Assembly (NCBI RefSeq): GCF_026151205.1
Contig: NC_087076.1
Span: 23,492,828-23,556,827 of the forward strand
Length of the DNA: 64,000 nt
Direction of reading: 5' to 3'
Origin: Bolinopsis microptera
Lineage: Eukaryota > Ctenophora > Tentaculata > Lobata > Bolinopsidae
Below the pieces are notes generated by a model. That model made no database searches. It saw nothing but the letters and a program-made list of their open reading frames with translations, and was not told the origin of the DNA. Numbering within the stretch: position 1 is the stretch's first letter; every line of letters begins with the position of its first letter. Shown piece by piece: positions 22,859-34,047 of this stretch. The position numbers and the translations under genes are program-made.

Positions 22859-23083
22859 CAACTGTCTGTAGTGTACTCCCCCCCCCCCGTCTACATATTA
22901 ATTCTCTTTTATTTATGGCTGGCAGTATATATGAACGATTCTGCCATATAAATCATAATCTTACTACATAAGAGTATCTGTGTGAGGTAGACGACTAATC
23001 ACTATGCAGGGTCCCCAGGTAAGATCAAACTTACCGCATAGGTCCAGGGCACTATACATTGCGACGAAATATAATGAATATTA

Positions 23084-23360
23084 AATATTAATGAGTGCAC
23101 ACAAGGGTATATCGCTGTTATAAAATTTCACAATTCAGTTATGTGGGGCAATCTGACCAGGCTCTTTATTAATGGTCCACGTTCTTGTAAACGATCAAGG
23201 CTTCTAAGGTGTCGAAGAAAATGTAGCTATTAAAAGCATTGCATTTTATAATTTATATCTGAGGTTCTATTCTAATTCTATAAGTAGTAGCAAGACATCT
23301 GGCAGCTGAATTGTGAAATTATATCACAGCGATATACCCTTGTGTGTATTCATTAATATT
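23084..23360. mobile_element. 277-bp inverted-repeat element (MITE)
   Basis: The arms AATATTAATGAGTGCACACA ... GTGTATTCATTAATATT extend inwards for about 55 bp each with few mismatches (shared gggtatatcgctgt, tttcacaattcag). The centre has no ORF. Confidence 0.75.
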
Positions 23361-24984
23361 CAAAACTTATTGTTTCATTGATTCTAATATACTTAGTATC
23401 GCGAAATCGAACAATGGACATGGCAACCGGAGGGAAAGGCTATATAGTGAAGAAAGCCAACAGTAGATGTACTAGTAGATGTACCAGGTACCTGAGATTC
23501 CCAGGTAAGATTTACCATAAATAAGAGAACAAACGCCACGTGAGTATTAGAGCCAGAGTAAGTGTGTAAGTTCGTGAAGGGCCCAGCTCTCTTAGACCTT
23601 TACATTGCATTATAATTGTCCCTTATATTATTTCACTTGAAGATACATTACTTCAATGTGCATCACTTACCTGTTACATCCCAGGACCATGATAGAACCA
23701 CACACAAGACAAGGATTGAAGGGTTCACTACTACAGACATATCTCTAACTTCACGTTACAGAAACTCTACATAGCTACGTACAGTCGAGTGCAGAGTGAT
23801 TACTGATTAATCGAATCTTGCTAAACGTTGTATACCTCTCTCTGGTGCACTCCGGCCGGAGAAAGAGCCTTTTGTGACCGGCCTTTTGCAACCCCTTTTT
23901 AAAGTTTTTAAAGTCCAATTGGAAGGTCTTTACAAATTTTTAAAATGATCTCATTCTAGGAACCAAATATATGCCAAAATAATACGACGAAAACAGAAAA
24001 TCAACGAATTTCGTCAAATTACGGACTTTTACACTTACTGAAGCTCCAAAAGCTCAAATATGGCACCTATGCGAAACTCACTGATAATTCCAAAAAGGTG
24101 TAACAAATTTGGTATTGTGAAAAGGCTTATACTCTTTAAAAAACAATGGTACAAACATTTTGAAAATCCGAGCAAGTTTATTTTTATCGTGCACACTGCA
24201 CCTCGTACTATTCATTATTCCTGTCATCTTTGACATTGAATCAGAATGTTTTGAATTTAAAATATGCCTGCTGAACGACTTTCGATGAGTCTTAATCATT
24301 AATGCCTGGAAAAACAGTAAATACTCCAGTAGCAGCGGTGTAGTTGAGTGTGCACTTTGATGTAGTTTTGTTGCTGGAAAATGTTAGATACAGCCGGGAA
24401 GATCCAAAGTGATCCAAATGCTAGAAATTGGAAAGCAAGAGGTAGCATTCAGAGGATGCTACAAAAAACTAGAATTATTAGTTTGAGGTAACCAAAGATT
24501 GAAAGGTTGAAAGACGGAGCCGAAGACCGCCTAAAATAGCTGGAAGGATTTTGTTTGATGTTATTATTTTTGGATGCACGAAGCGAAGGTAAACCAATTT
24601 TAATAAATATCTCTAAACTCAAGCAATATAATAGACCCTATGTTGCTTCATAGCTTGTATATAAATATTTGAGTGACCTATTTAATTCCCAATTGAGTAG
24701 CAAGAAACTCAGTACATCGAAGTGCACAGTGCACACTCCATGCAATACACCCTGCTACTAGACTGTAAGGGGTATAATATTACTGGGCGGTGCTCAGCCT
24801 GTCATTCTGCCGAATCCATATTTATGAACTTAATAGCCTGGGGTCCCCAGAAATTTTTTGTCATGTACCTACGACATACTACTAAAAGTCCAAGTCCGCG
24901 GTTAAATAATTTTGCATTTCTCATTTGTGACCCGGCCTGTGTTTGTGTCAGTGCTTACTTTAAAGTACGACTTCCAGTCGCGAA
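23361..24984. other. GPCR 2 upstream region; dispersed repeat R1 copy 3
   Basis: 24215-24320 matches 660-770. 23780-23800 matches 7508-7530 beside the other GPCR gene. No ORF is believable otherwise, and I identify no core promoter. Confidence 0.45.
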
Positions 24985-25974
24985 ATGAAGTACGAAAATT
25001 ACACAAGATTTGGAATTCATGACAAAGCTGAAAGGTATGTTCTCTCTGCATACACGTCCTTCATTTTCCTATCATCCCTGATAGGAGACACCCTCATCCT
25101 CATTGGCTCTATGAGGTACAACGCTATAAAGCTTCACAAGATAATGGTGGTATTCATCCAGTACATTGCTGTCGCTGATTTGGTCATCTCCATCGTTAGA
25201 CTCCTGCCTGGTGCAGTTTCACTTGTTGCCAATGTCTGGGTCTTCGGTGACTTCCTTTGCTCTGCAGGATTCTTCATTTCGGGCAGCTTTGGGGGAACAA
25301 TCGCTCTTCTCATCGGTGCCCTTACATTTGCCAAGTTCCTGATCGTGAAATATCCACTGAGAGCAGTTCATTTTTCAAAGAGAGCAGGTCATCTGACGAC
25401 CCTGGTCATGTTTTCATGCATGTCTTCTTTTGGAGTGCTCGTGGCTGCCGAAAAGGGTGCTTACTTCAGCTACGTGAGCTACAATTGCGACTATGCACTT
25501 CCAGCTGATAAGTCCAAGATTGATTATGTCTTTGGAGTAGTTATAGGAGGAGTCGGACTCATCACTACAGGGATCATCACAGTGAGCAGCGTTATGCTAC
25601 TATTCCTGGCAAAAAAGATTGCAGATAGAAGAGCTGGAGGTCTCCAATGGCAGGGGATCAGAACGGTCCTTCTCACTGTGGTGGTTTATGCCATAGCAAC
25701 TGTCCCGTTAATTGTTAACCTATTTGAACATCCAAAAAACCAGCCAGAGTCTACTCCGACTTCCTACATTGCATATACTAGGTTTGCAATGTTCATATTG
25801 TATCTGCAAGCCCCTGCTAACTTCTTCATCTACACAGCCAGTCTCACCAGCTTCCAGGAGTTCCTGAAGTCTAGGATCAGGGTGGTTTTTGCTTCCATCA
25901 GGAGACGTTTTGTTTCCAGCGGAGATCAGCGCACCGCTCAGCAGGCGAGAGAGCGAGATAGACTACTGCCTTAA
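24985..25974 (+). CDS. intronless class A (rhodopsin-like) G-protein-coupled receptor 2
   Basis: The single exon of 329 codons has seven membrane helices: TM1 about 20-45, TM2 about 54-83, TM3 about 90-118, TM4 about 133-153, TM5 about 180-208, TM6 about 222-245, TM7 about 262-285. The short N-terminus contains an N-glycosylation sequon (NYT). It shares YNAIKLHK before TM2 and KYPLRA after TM3 with the receptor at 7926-9083. As there, DRY is absent (FAKFLIVKYPLR) and NPxxY is replaced by ANFFIY, so the departures are family traits and not decay. The tail is Arg-rich. An AATAAA lies near 26132, about 160 bp after the stop. Ligand and coupling are unknown. Confidence 0.88.
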   Translation: MKYENYTRFGIHDKAERYVLSAYTSFIFLSSLIGDTLILIGSMRYNAIKLHKIMVVFIQYIAVADLVISIVRLLPGAVSLVANVWVFGDFLCSAGFFISGSFGGTIALLIGALTFAKFLIVKYPLRAVHFSKRAGHLTTLVMFSCMSSFGVLVAAEKGAYFSYVSYNCDYALPADKSKIDYVFGVVIGGVGLITTGIITVSSVMLLFLAKKIADRRAGGLQWQGIRTVLLTVVVYAIATVPLIVNLFEHPKNQPESTPTSYIAYTRFAMFILYLQAPANFFIYTASLTSFQEFLKSRIRVVFASIRRRFVSSGDQRTAQQARERDRLLP

Positions 25975-26511
25975 TACTGGAACGTTGCCTCCTACCCAGG
26001 TTATACCCTGCTTGCTGGTCTATGCTTCTTATCGAGGGAGAGAAGTGGGGCAATGCACACAATGTGCATGGCAATGGCATTTTAAAAACCTTTGCAATGC
26101 CTTTAGTTCTTGATACTGTCTGATGGTGATAAAATAAATAACTTTATGAATTGAAGAAAATAAGTATGTGGTATGATTGTGGTATGATTGTCATTTTAAG
26201 CCCTGGTACGTGTCGAAATTGTATTTTTGATAGGCTCAAATTATAGCGAACAATTTGTTTCCTTTAAGGACCATTGATTTATATGTATAATGATCGTTGT
26301 GATTATATTTCATTGGCATAATGAACGTTTCGTCGTAAAATGTAGATTTACGTATATAATTCTTAAATTTTTTAATCTCAGAGGTTGTTTTATTTCTATA
26401 GTGATGAAAATGGGGCAAAATACGCTGCTTTTAGCTGTAACACAATGTCTGATGGTTGGATATGCTCTAAATTTTTTGGAAAGTTTCCTTGTTAGTCTAT
26501 AACTATAAGTA
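25975..26511. other. GPCR 2 3' UTR and flank
   Basis: Contains a probable poly-A signal near 26132. Nothing else is recognised before the transposon at 26514. Confidence 0.4.
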
Positions 26512-26756
26512 TACCTTATCGGACCTTATTTGGACGGACATTACTTGAACGCTGGAGGCCCTAGCGTTCATCTTAATGTCCGTTCAAATAAAGTCCGTTC
26601 AATTAATGTCCGTCCAAGTTAAAGTCCGTTGAAATTTTTTCAAAAATTTTTCCATTTCGAACTTTTTGTCCAGAATATGACAACTATGGGAACTTTATTG
26701 TGCCGTAAGTTAACGACGGAAAGGTTCTCTTTGGTCTGCCGGAGGCACATAAAACT

Positions 26757-27117
26757 CTACTAGTATATGATGTTATCAAGGGTCACTTGGCGGAAAAAGT
26801 CAACGAAATTATGGCACTCAAAAACATAGTTCATGAGCTATAGTCCCCGCCAACATGACAAACTTGTTCCAGCCTCTAGATATTACGGTAAATCGTGTTG
26901 CCAAGGACATTGTCCGACGTTATTATAGTTCATATTACTGAGGGGAGGTAATGAAACAGTGCTAGGAAAGCTCCACGTGATGTTAAGGTTAACCTAAAAT
27001 TGTCTAAGATAAAACCGATTCACGCCGAATGGCTTGTAAAAGTTAACACTGAAATGCAGGACCGGGGTAGTTTGATAAAAAAGGTTTCCATAAAGCTAGA
27101 AATCACAGAAGCATGGA
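26757..27117 (+). pseudogene. remnant of a DDE_1-type (pogo/Tigger/jerky) transposase C-terminal part
   Basis: Conceptual translation across two or more frame changes and stops gives LLVYDVIKGHLAEKV, then VPANMTNLFQPLDITVNRVA, then KLSKIKPIHAEWLVKVNTEM. The order and motifs (D-h-h-x-G, PANxTxLFQPLDxxVN, KPxHAxWxxxxY/N) match the end of the DDE catalytic core of CENP-B/pogo-like transposases. The N-terminal DNA-binding part is missing. It lies in the same orientation as LINE D. Confidence 0.65.
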
Positions 27118-27279
27118 CTATTTCATGCACGAAACCCCATTTGATAAAGATGATATGTGACATTAGACACTGATCATGTACACATATTTTAACATTTTTT
27201 ACTGCTTAATGACTCCTTTTCTTACTTACTGTATAAAAAATGGATTTAAAAATCATTTGCTGAAATCAAAAAACCGTCA

Positions 27280-30200
27280 AAAAATTGAAAAAAGTTCGGA
27301 TTTTTGATGGTTTTGAATGCCTTCGAGCGTTTAGACCCCAAAGGTTTTGCTCTATTACGGGTAAACCTAGGATGCTGCAGATTCAACTCTGTACATTCAG
27401 ACCGTCTGTGCGTGGTGAAGAGCCACATCCTGCTCGAGGTGGGGCTGCATGCAACTTCAGTGATGGAGTTGTAACTGAACACAGCGGATCTAGGGGTGCA
27501 CCCCCGAAAAAAAGCCGGGCATCCTCAGAACAAGCCCGTGATGATGGTGATTTGGGTTAATGAAGATGTAACAGATTCCGGAACTATGGGAGCACCATCT
27601 GTCATCTTTCCGTTTTATTTACTGTATGTGGGAACATCTACTGATGAAGTAGCTATCAAGAGAGCCATTCCAGTGGCGCAGGTGGCTCACGTGTCACATA
27701 GCCAACAGAAAAGAAACATGATGAATAGTTCTTACAGCACTAGGGTATCAGCCCCTACTTTTGTTTCTGGACGTGAAGGTGGTAATGATTTCACCAACTT
27801 AAATCCGAATGGAAGGTTGGTGAATGATGAGCCTAATCAACCTGAAACACCCAACATAAACGAAAACAACAAAAAAAGTTTATTTTCATGTACCGACATT
27901 ACCTGGGTAGGCACTCTTAACACTAGAACGATAAGAACTGCTCAGAGGAAACTGGAGATGGTACATCTTTTCGAGAAGAGTGGAGCAGAGATTGTAGGTA
28001 TCCAAGAGCACAGGATAGTCCATGAAGAGCCTGTCAAAGTAGAGAGAGTTGGCAAGAGCAGCTATCTAATTACTTCATCAGCTACTAGGAATCGGGCCCA
28101 GGCAGCAGTGGGCGGAGTGGGATTCATCCTAACTAGCAAGGCATTTGACGCAACTACGGAGATAACACCAGTAACGGAGAGAATCCTTAAGATATCTCTA
28201 AATGGTAATCCTAAACCAACCTTCGTCTGTGTCTACGGACCTACGGAGGCAGATAGTGTAGAAGCAGCAGAGAAGTTTCATACCGATCTAAGGTGTTGTG
28301 CAGTCTCACAGATCCCTGCTCACAACTTCTTGGAGATGATTGGGGATTTTAACGCTCACCTATCAAAGAGGGACGAGAATGACTTTGGTTGGTATTTCCA
28401 TGAGAGAACCAACAGAAATGGGGAACTGCTTCGGGATACTGCCCTGGAATGTAATCTGGAGATTACAAACACCAGGTTCAGAAAGAAGCGGGGTAAGATG
28501 TGGACTCACCTATCGGATGGAACCCTGAATAAGTCTCAGTTAGACTTTATTCTAGTGAGGAAGAAGTGGAGGAACAGTGTCAAAAATACTGAAGTCTACA
28601 GCTTCTTTAGTACACTGGGTACTGATCATAGACTTGTTTTGTCTAAGATCAAGCTATCTCTTCGACGAGCAAAAAAGCAACCCAAGAAAACCTGGTATAA
28701 TTGGGGAGCACTTAAATCGGATGAAGACCTTCAGAAGAGATATGCGGTAGAAGTCAAGAATCGGTACTCTGCTTTATGCGGGTGATCAGCGAGTTCAAAG
28801 CGTGCGTACAGCCTTGCAGCAAGCAGAGACTGTCTATCACCGGGATCCTAGTGAAGACAGTCGACTGTCTGTTAAGCTACTAAAAACTGAACTGGATCAG
28901 GTGTACCAGGACATCTTTGAAGAAGATCTAGTTGCCAAGGTTAGAAGGGTCGAAATGGCTGCAGACAGATGCAAAAACAAAGAAAGTTGGAATGTCATTA
29001 ATGAGATAACTGGCAGGAAGGCCAAGGGGGCAACTCAAATAAGGGGCAACGGAGCCGAAGAAAGGAAGAAAAATTGGCTTGGGCATTTCACGAATCTATT
29101 AGGGAGTATACCGGATGTGGAAAACGAGCATCCTAGGATCATGAATCAATTTGAAGGACTCAGCATCAGTACAGAACCTTTTACTGTGGATGAGCTTAAA
29201 GCTGCTAAACACAGGATAAAAGAAGGTAAAGCACCAGGTGATGACGGCATACCACCTGAAGTCCTCAAAAGATGCGACCTGGATGAAATCGTGCTGTCAT
29301 TCTGCAACAAAGCCCTGACAGATGGTATTGCGCCAGATCAGTGGAGGATAAGTAACATCATCCCGGTCCCCAAAAAGGGAGACTTGACCAACCCTGGAAA
29401 CTGGAGGGGGATATCTTTGACTTCTCTCGTAGCTAAGACTCTTAATAGAATGGTGCTTAATAGGATCCAGCCGGCTATAGAGGGGGTACTTAGGGACACT
29501 CAGAATGGTTTTCGGGAAGGACGGTCCACTACTAGTCACATCTTGGCACTCAGAAGGATTCTAGAGGGGGCTAGACAGAGAAATTTACCGGTAGCTATGG
29601 TGTTTGTTGATTTTAAGAAGGCCTTTGATTCACTTCACCGGGGAATTTTTATGCAAATACTTAAGGCCTATGGAATACCGGACAGTATTGTAGATATCAT
29701 TAATCTTCTCTATGTCAACACGAAGGGCAAAGTTATAACACCAGATGGGGATACCGAGCTATTTGATATCCTGGCAGGAGTTCTTCAAGGGGATACATTA
29801 GCACCATACTTGTTCATTATAGCCCTTGACTATTGCATGAGACAAGCCTTAAGCAAGCATCCTGAAATAGGATTTACCATTAAGCCTTATCGGAGTAGGA
29901 GAGTCAAGGCGGAGAAGATAACAGACACTGGTTTTGCAGATGACATTGCTCTGATAGCAGATACTGTAAAGGAGGCAGAGATGCTGATGCTAGAGGTAGA
30001 AAGAGTTGCTGCTACAGTGGGACTTAAAATGAACGAAGGGAAAACCAAATTCATTACTCAGAACATCGAGAACCCTGATACCATCAAGTCCCTGGGTAAC
30101 AACACAATAGAGCACGTGGAAGACTTTACCTATCTTGGTTCTAGAATCAGAGACAGTGAGAGTGATATCAGGGTTAGGAAAGGAAGAGCATGGGGAGCAT

Positions 30201-30705
30201 GCCACACTCTCAAAAAACTTTGGAAATCTAACCTTAGAAAGTCTATCAAGACCAGAGTGTTCACAGCACTAGTCGAGTCGGTGCTTCTATACGGTTCTGA
30301 GACTTGGACTATGACGAAAAGGCTGGAGAAGATGGTTGATGGTTGCTATACACGAATGTTAAGAATGGCCCTTAACATCAATCAATATCGAGACCATGTC
30401 AGCAACCACAGTCTGTACGGTGATCTTCCTAAAGTCAGCTCCAAGATAACCCAACGAAGGCTCAGACTTGCAGGTCATGCTCACTGACATCCGGAGCTGA
30501 CACTGAACAAACTGATCCTCTGGAAGCCGAGTCATGGGCATACTAACAGGGGGCGACCTTACCTAACACTACTAGATAACCTAAAAGCAGATACTGGGCT
30601 GAAATCAGTAGATGAGATAGCTAGACTGATGGAGGACAGAAAGCTGTGGAGAACTGTTGTCAATGGATCTCGGGAATACTACCCGCCTTAAGTCAGTAAG
30701 TCAGT
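27280..30705 (+). mobile_element. LINE D, non-LTR retrotransposon (RTE-like), nested in the DNA transposon
   Basis: It encodes an AP endonuclease and RT, then ends in a short tandem tail (taagtcagtaagtcag) at 30690-30705, as RTE-type elements do. The 5' boundary is uncertain, somewhere between 27117 and 27500. Confidence 0.75.
27496..30691 (+). pseudogene. LINE D endonuclease-reverse transcriptase, one frame break and one nonsense codon
   Basis: The first frame (27496-28785) has a Ser/Asn-rich N-terminus of about 135 residues, then the endonuclease: TLNTRTIRT, GIQEHRI, GGVGFIL, VYGPTEAD, IGDFNAHL, QLDFILV, LGTDHRLV. A frame break near 28785-28802 separates the RT (28802-30487): GKAPGDDGIPPEVL, NWRGISLTS, QNGFREGRSTTSH, VDFKKAFDSLHR, GVLQGDTLAPYLF, GFADDIALIAD, YLGSRI. 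A TGA at 30485-30487 cuts the usual GHxxRHPEL motif; reading through, the same frame stays open to TAA at 30689-30691 with the expected C-terminal tail (NRGRPYLTLLDNL). The TGA is probably a CGA that mutated. Confidence 0.8.
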
Positions 30706-30781
30706 CGAGCGTTCATATTAATGTCCGTTCATAATTATGTCCGTTCATGTAATGTCCGTCCAAATAAGGTCCGATAAGGTA

Positions 30782-31607
30782 AGTAAGCTCACCAATTTTT
30801 GTTAAAATTGGATCAAGGGAAGGTTACTCAATACGCGACGAATTTGTTTCAAGAATTTTGTGCTGGCCGAAATTAGCGCAAAAAACCATCCTACAGTCCG
30901 CCAGTCGGTGCACACGCGCGGCCCACTGGCACTACATGTCGATGGTGCACTACCTATTAGTATTACTATTATACTTATAGTTAGGGATAATTAACTTTAA
31001 TACAGAAACATCTGGACAAAAATTTATGACAAGTATTTTTCTACAGGAATGTGTTGTCCATAGTTTCAGGAACCACCCCAACGACTTTTAAATCTGGATC
31101 TGATTGGGGAAAAAGTTAGAGCAAATTTTCTCCAGGCGCCTAAGGATCGCACTTGAAACTCCTACCGTCAAAAAGACACCCAGGAGCCCCATAGGGTGTG
31201 CAAAATGGCCGCAATAGTAATATTTGTGTCAGATCTTTATTTGTTTAAATAAATTTATTTTTATAATTATAGACTACGCTGTCGGAAATTTACCAAAATT
31301 TGAAAAATGTACTAAAATTTCGAAAAACTTGTTGTACAATTTAATAAAAACGTCGTCTAGTTATGAGTATTCAGATATTACAATTCATCTCACATTCGCG
31401 TTCGGAAATTCGAAAAAGGTTTGGGGCCCAGAATTTGCAACATTATTGGCACTGGCAGCTGTAAAACTAACATAGTAACATGTATAAGGTCACAAGGACA
31501 GCCAGCCGCAATAACTTTATTTGTTAAGACTTTCAAAGAGAGTAATGGTGATCCTCATAAAAAGAAACTGCCTTTTTAGGTATCGTCTTTACCAAGGTCA
31601 TTGTATA
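30782..31607. other. no gene seen
   Basis: AT-rich sequence between two transposons. No convincing ORF, RNA or repeat. Confidence 0.4.
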
Positions 31608-31609
31608 TA

Positions 31610-33434
31610 CAGGGTGGGCCAAAAGTCAGTACCCATACGTTGGCCTTTATAGCTCAGTCACTGAGTGCCCAATTTAAATACTTCTTTCTGGTATGACTTA
31701 GTACCACCACTGGTTCGAGGAATTTGTCAACTCGAAAAATATGGAGGTTCATTTTCACATTTATTTGATAGTTTAGATAGTCGGATCAAGCTAAATGTTA
31801 TTGAATTGTGTTTGGCTATTCGAATTACGTTTGTCCTGAAAGAATTAGAACTGTAGCTTCTCAGATGACCGAGATATGAACCATAACGAGTTTATTCATT
31901 ACGTGTGATCGGGTGATTGGTTTACCTAATCACGTGATAAGGTCCCCCGTTAACTACCCCGTTAAACATTATGGGAATTGTTAAGGGTGCCCAATTAAGG
32001 TGTCGTGTCACGGTGTCACATAATCACCCAGTCAATTTTGTTAACGAGATACAGAAAATGCTTGATAACTTCGTCATTTCTAATCCGTTTTGCCTCATGT
32101 TTTCAGATCATATGCAACATTTGATGATCTACCGTCTCTGAAAAAATTAGGCGTTCAGCATGTTCAGAGAAAACAATATAGGTCTTTTAATATTGAATGG
32201 GCGTGGTCTAAAATATTCGAATTTTCAAATTTTGACGACGGAATCCTCGAACCAGTAAATACAGTATGCCATCTGCAAAGCAACAGCTCTCATGGCGATT
32301 CAGTAGTGTGGCATAACACGGTTAACGCACGGTTAAGGCACGGTTAAGGCACAGTTAAGGCACGGTTGAGGCACGGTTAAGGCACGGTTAAGGCACAAGG
32401 GTTACATAAGGCACGGTTCTTAAGGCACGGTTAACGCACGGTTAACGCACGGTTAACGCACGGTTAACGCACGGTTAAGGCACAAACTGCCCAAAAGCAA
32501 CCATTATGGTCGCTTAAGGCACGGTTAACGCACGGTTGGGGAAATATAACATATAAACATACAAGTGGTTAACTAAGGCACGGTTAAGGCACGGCTAGGG
32601 AACAAGGGTTACATAAGGCACGGTTGTTTATGTCGGGATATGATCCATGTCAGCTGATCAACGAGATAAAAAGTTTGCATGTATTGATAAGTGTGCGGGT
32701 GGTGTCAGCACGCAGCAAAGTTGGGTGATGTGATCTGATACATGACTGCATGCGAAGTAGGTTGTGTAGATCACCTCGCTCAAATAAACAGGTGTGAGCT
32801 CTAGGAGATGTTAACTTAATTTGAAGAGCCTTGTTACTTGAAGAGATCGTTAATCGAGATAAGGATTTCAAATATAGGACGGTCAAACGAAGCAGGGCTG
32901 TTGCTTTACCATTTACAATTAGAAAATTTATTCATAGCGCGAATCGCACTGTAAAATTTACAGATCGTCACATTCAGATCATGTGCCTTAGTTAACCACT
33001 TGTATGTTTATAGGCTATATTTCCCCAACCGTGCGTTAACCGTGCCTTAAGCGACCATAATGGTTGCTTTTGGGCAGTTTGTGCCTTAACCGTGCCTTAA
33101 GTGACCGTGTCTCAACCGTGCCTTATGTAACCCTTGTTCCCTAGCCGTGCCTTAACCGTGCCTTAGTTAACCACTTGTATGTTTATATGTTATATTTCCC
33201 CAACCGTGCGTTAACCGTGCCTTAAGCGACCATAATGGTTGCTTTTGGGCAGTTTGTGCCTTAACCGTGCCTTATGTAACCCTTGTGCCTTAACCGTGCC
33301 TTAACTGTGCCTTAACCGTGCCTTAACCGTGCGTTAACCGTGTTATGCCACACTACTGAATTGCCGCTCTCAAATATAAAACACAGCGGAGCTATTAAGG
33401 CCAACGTATGGGTACTGACTTTTGGCCCACCCTG
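31610..33434. mobile_element. 1,825-bp non-autonomous mariner-like TIR element with a large internal fold-back
   Basis: The ends are CAGGGTGGGCCAAAAGTCAG and its complement, extending to about 45 bp with a few mismatches (shared TACCCATACGTTGGCC), flanked by TA at 31608-31609 and 33435-33436. Inside, 32299-32640 and about 32990-33362 are long inverted arms. They are made of 11-bp ggttaaggcac / ggttaacgcac units plus a shared unique part (gcaaccattatggtcgctta, aacatacaagtggttaa), around a spacer of about 350 bp. The right arm carries an internal duplication (32995-33170 and 33173-33300). No transposase ORF is visible. The fragments at 31665-31856 and 32090-32347 resemble nothing I know. Confidence 0.75.
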
Positions 33435-33436
33435 TA

Positions 33437-34047
33437 TATATATATACTGATGAGCGTGTCACAGCCTGAGAAACTGTGAATAAACAGTACTATACCTTTT
33501 ATATTGGCATCAAGGGCATTTATCATTTTACTGATTGAGCTGTTTCTCGAATCTCGATGTCATTACATTTCATTGTGTTTCTCACTAAAACGATGTTTAA
33601 CGAGGCAAAGTGCAAATTTGATGAATAATAGGAAGTTAGGTGAAAAACCAAAAGGTTGCATAGCAACGGTGTTGTAATGCGCACGTGCAAACATTGTTGG
33701 AACGGCATTTTGATCGGTTTTGTGGTAATTACATTGTGTCTAAAGCGTTTTACATTTAAATCGGCTGTATCTTCGGCTAAGATAAACACTTTTTGATGCG
33801 ATTAAAACTTTCTTTCAAAGAACACTACTACTAGTCAGTACTACGTCATCCCTGTAACCACGGGCTTTCTAGTTATCTAGTATTCCTATAATTATCATGA
33901 CAGTTGGGCCAGTTGCACTAGACATGGGACAGTTCAGCTACTCAACGTGGTATTTAATACAGCAACCTTTCTCTTAACTTGGAGGAACAATTACATCTCC
34001 TTCCTTAGGCTCTCTCTTCAAGAGGGAAGGATAATAGCTCTAAGTTA
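33437..34047. other. no gene seen
   Basis: A short TA microsatellite at 33433-33447, then AT-rich sequence without supported features. Confidence 0.4.

Larger units (their letters stand above)
19945..22860 (-). mobile_element. LINE F, 5'-truncated non-LTR retrotransposon with a nested SINE
   Basis: On the minus strand the RT begins at about 22860 and the protein ends at 20339, with a 3' UTR to about 19945. Both ends abut cagtaaaagctcaactgtct-type repeat sequence, so the element probably inserted within that tandem array. The RT is clearly different from LINEs A-D (GTEQGHPMSPELF, LLWADDLILLA). Confidence 0.75.
26514..30779. mobile_element. DNA-transposon relic (pogo/jerky-like), TA target duplication, containing LINE D
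   Basis: The outer ends are CCTTATCGGACCTTATTTGG at the left and its exact complement at the right, each flanked by TA. Subterminal sequence carries repeated gtccgtTC motifs on both sides. Just inside the left end are the transposase remnants (26757-27117). LINE D fills the rest up to about 30705. The TIR family also includes the element at 1179-1584. Confidence 0.7.

Noticed and set aside
31224-31475. 83-codon ORF
   Set aside because: AT-driven composition, no domain, no splice or promoter evidence.
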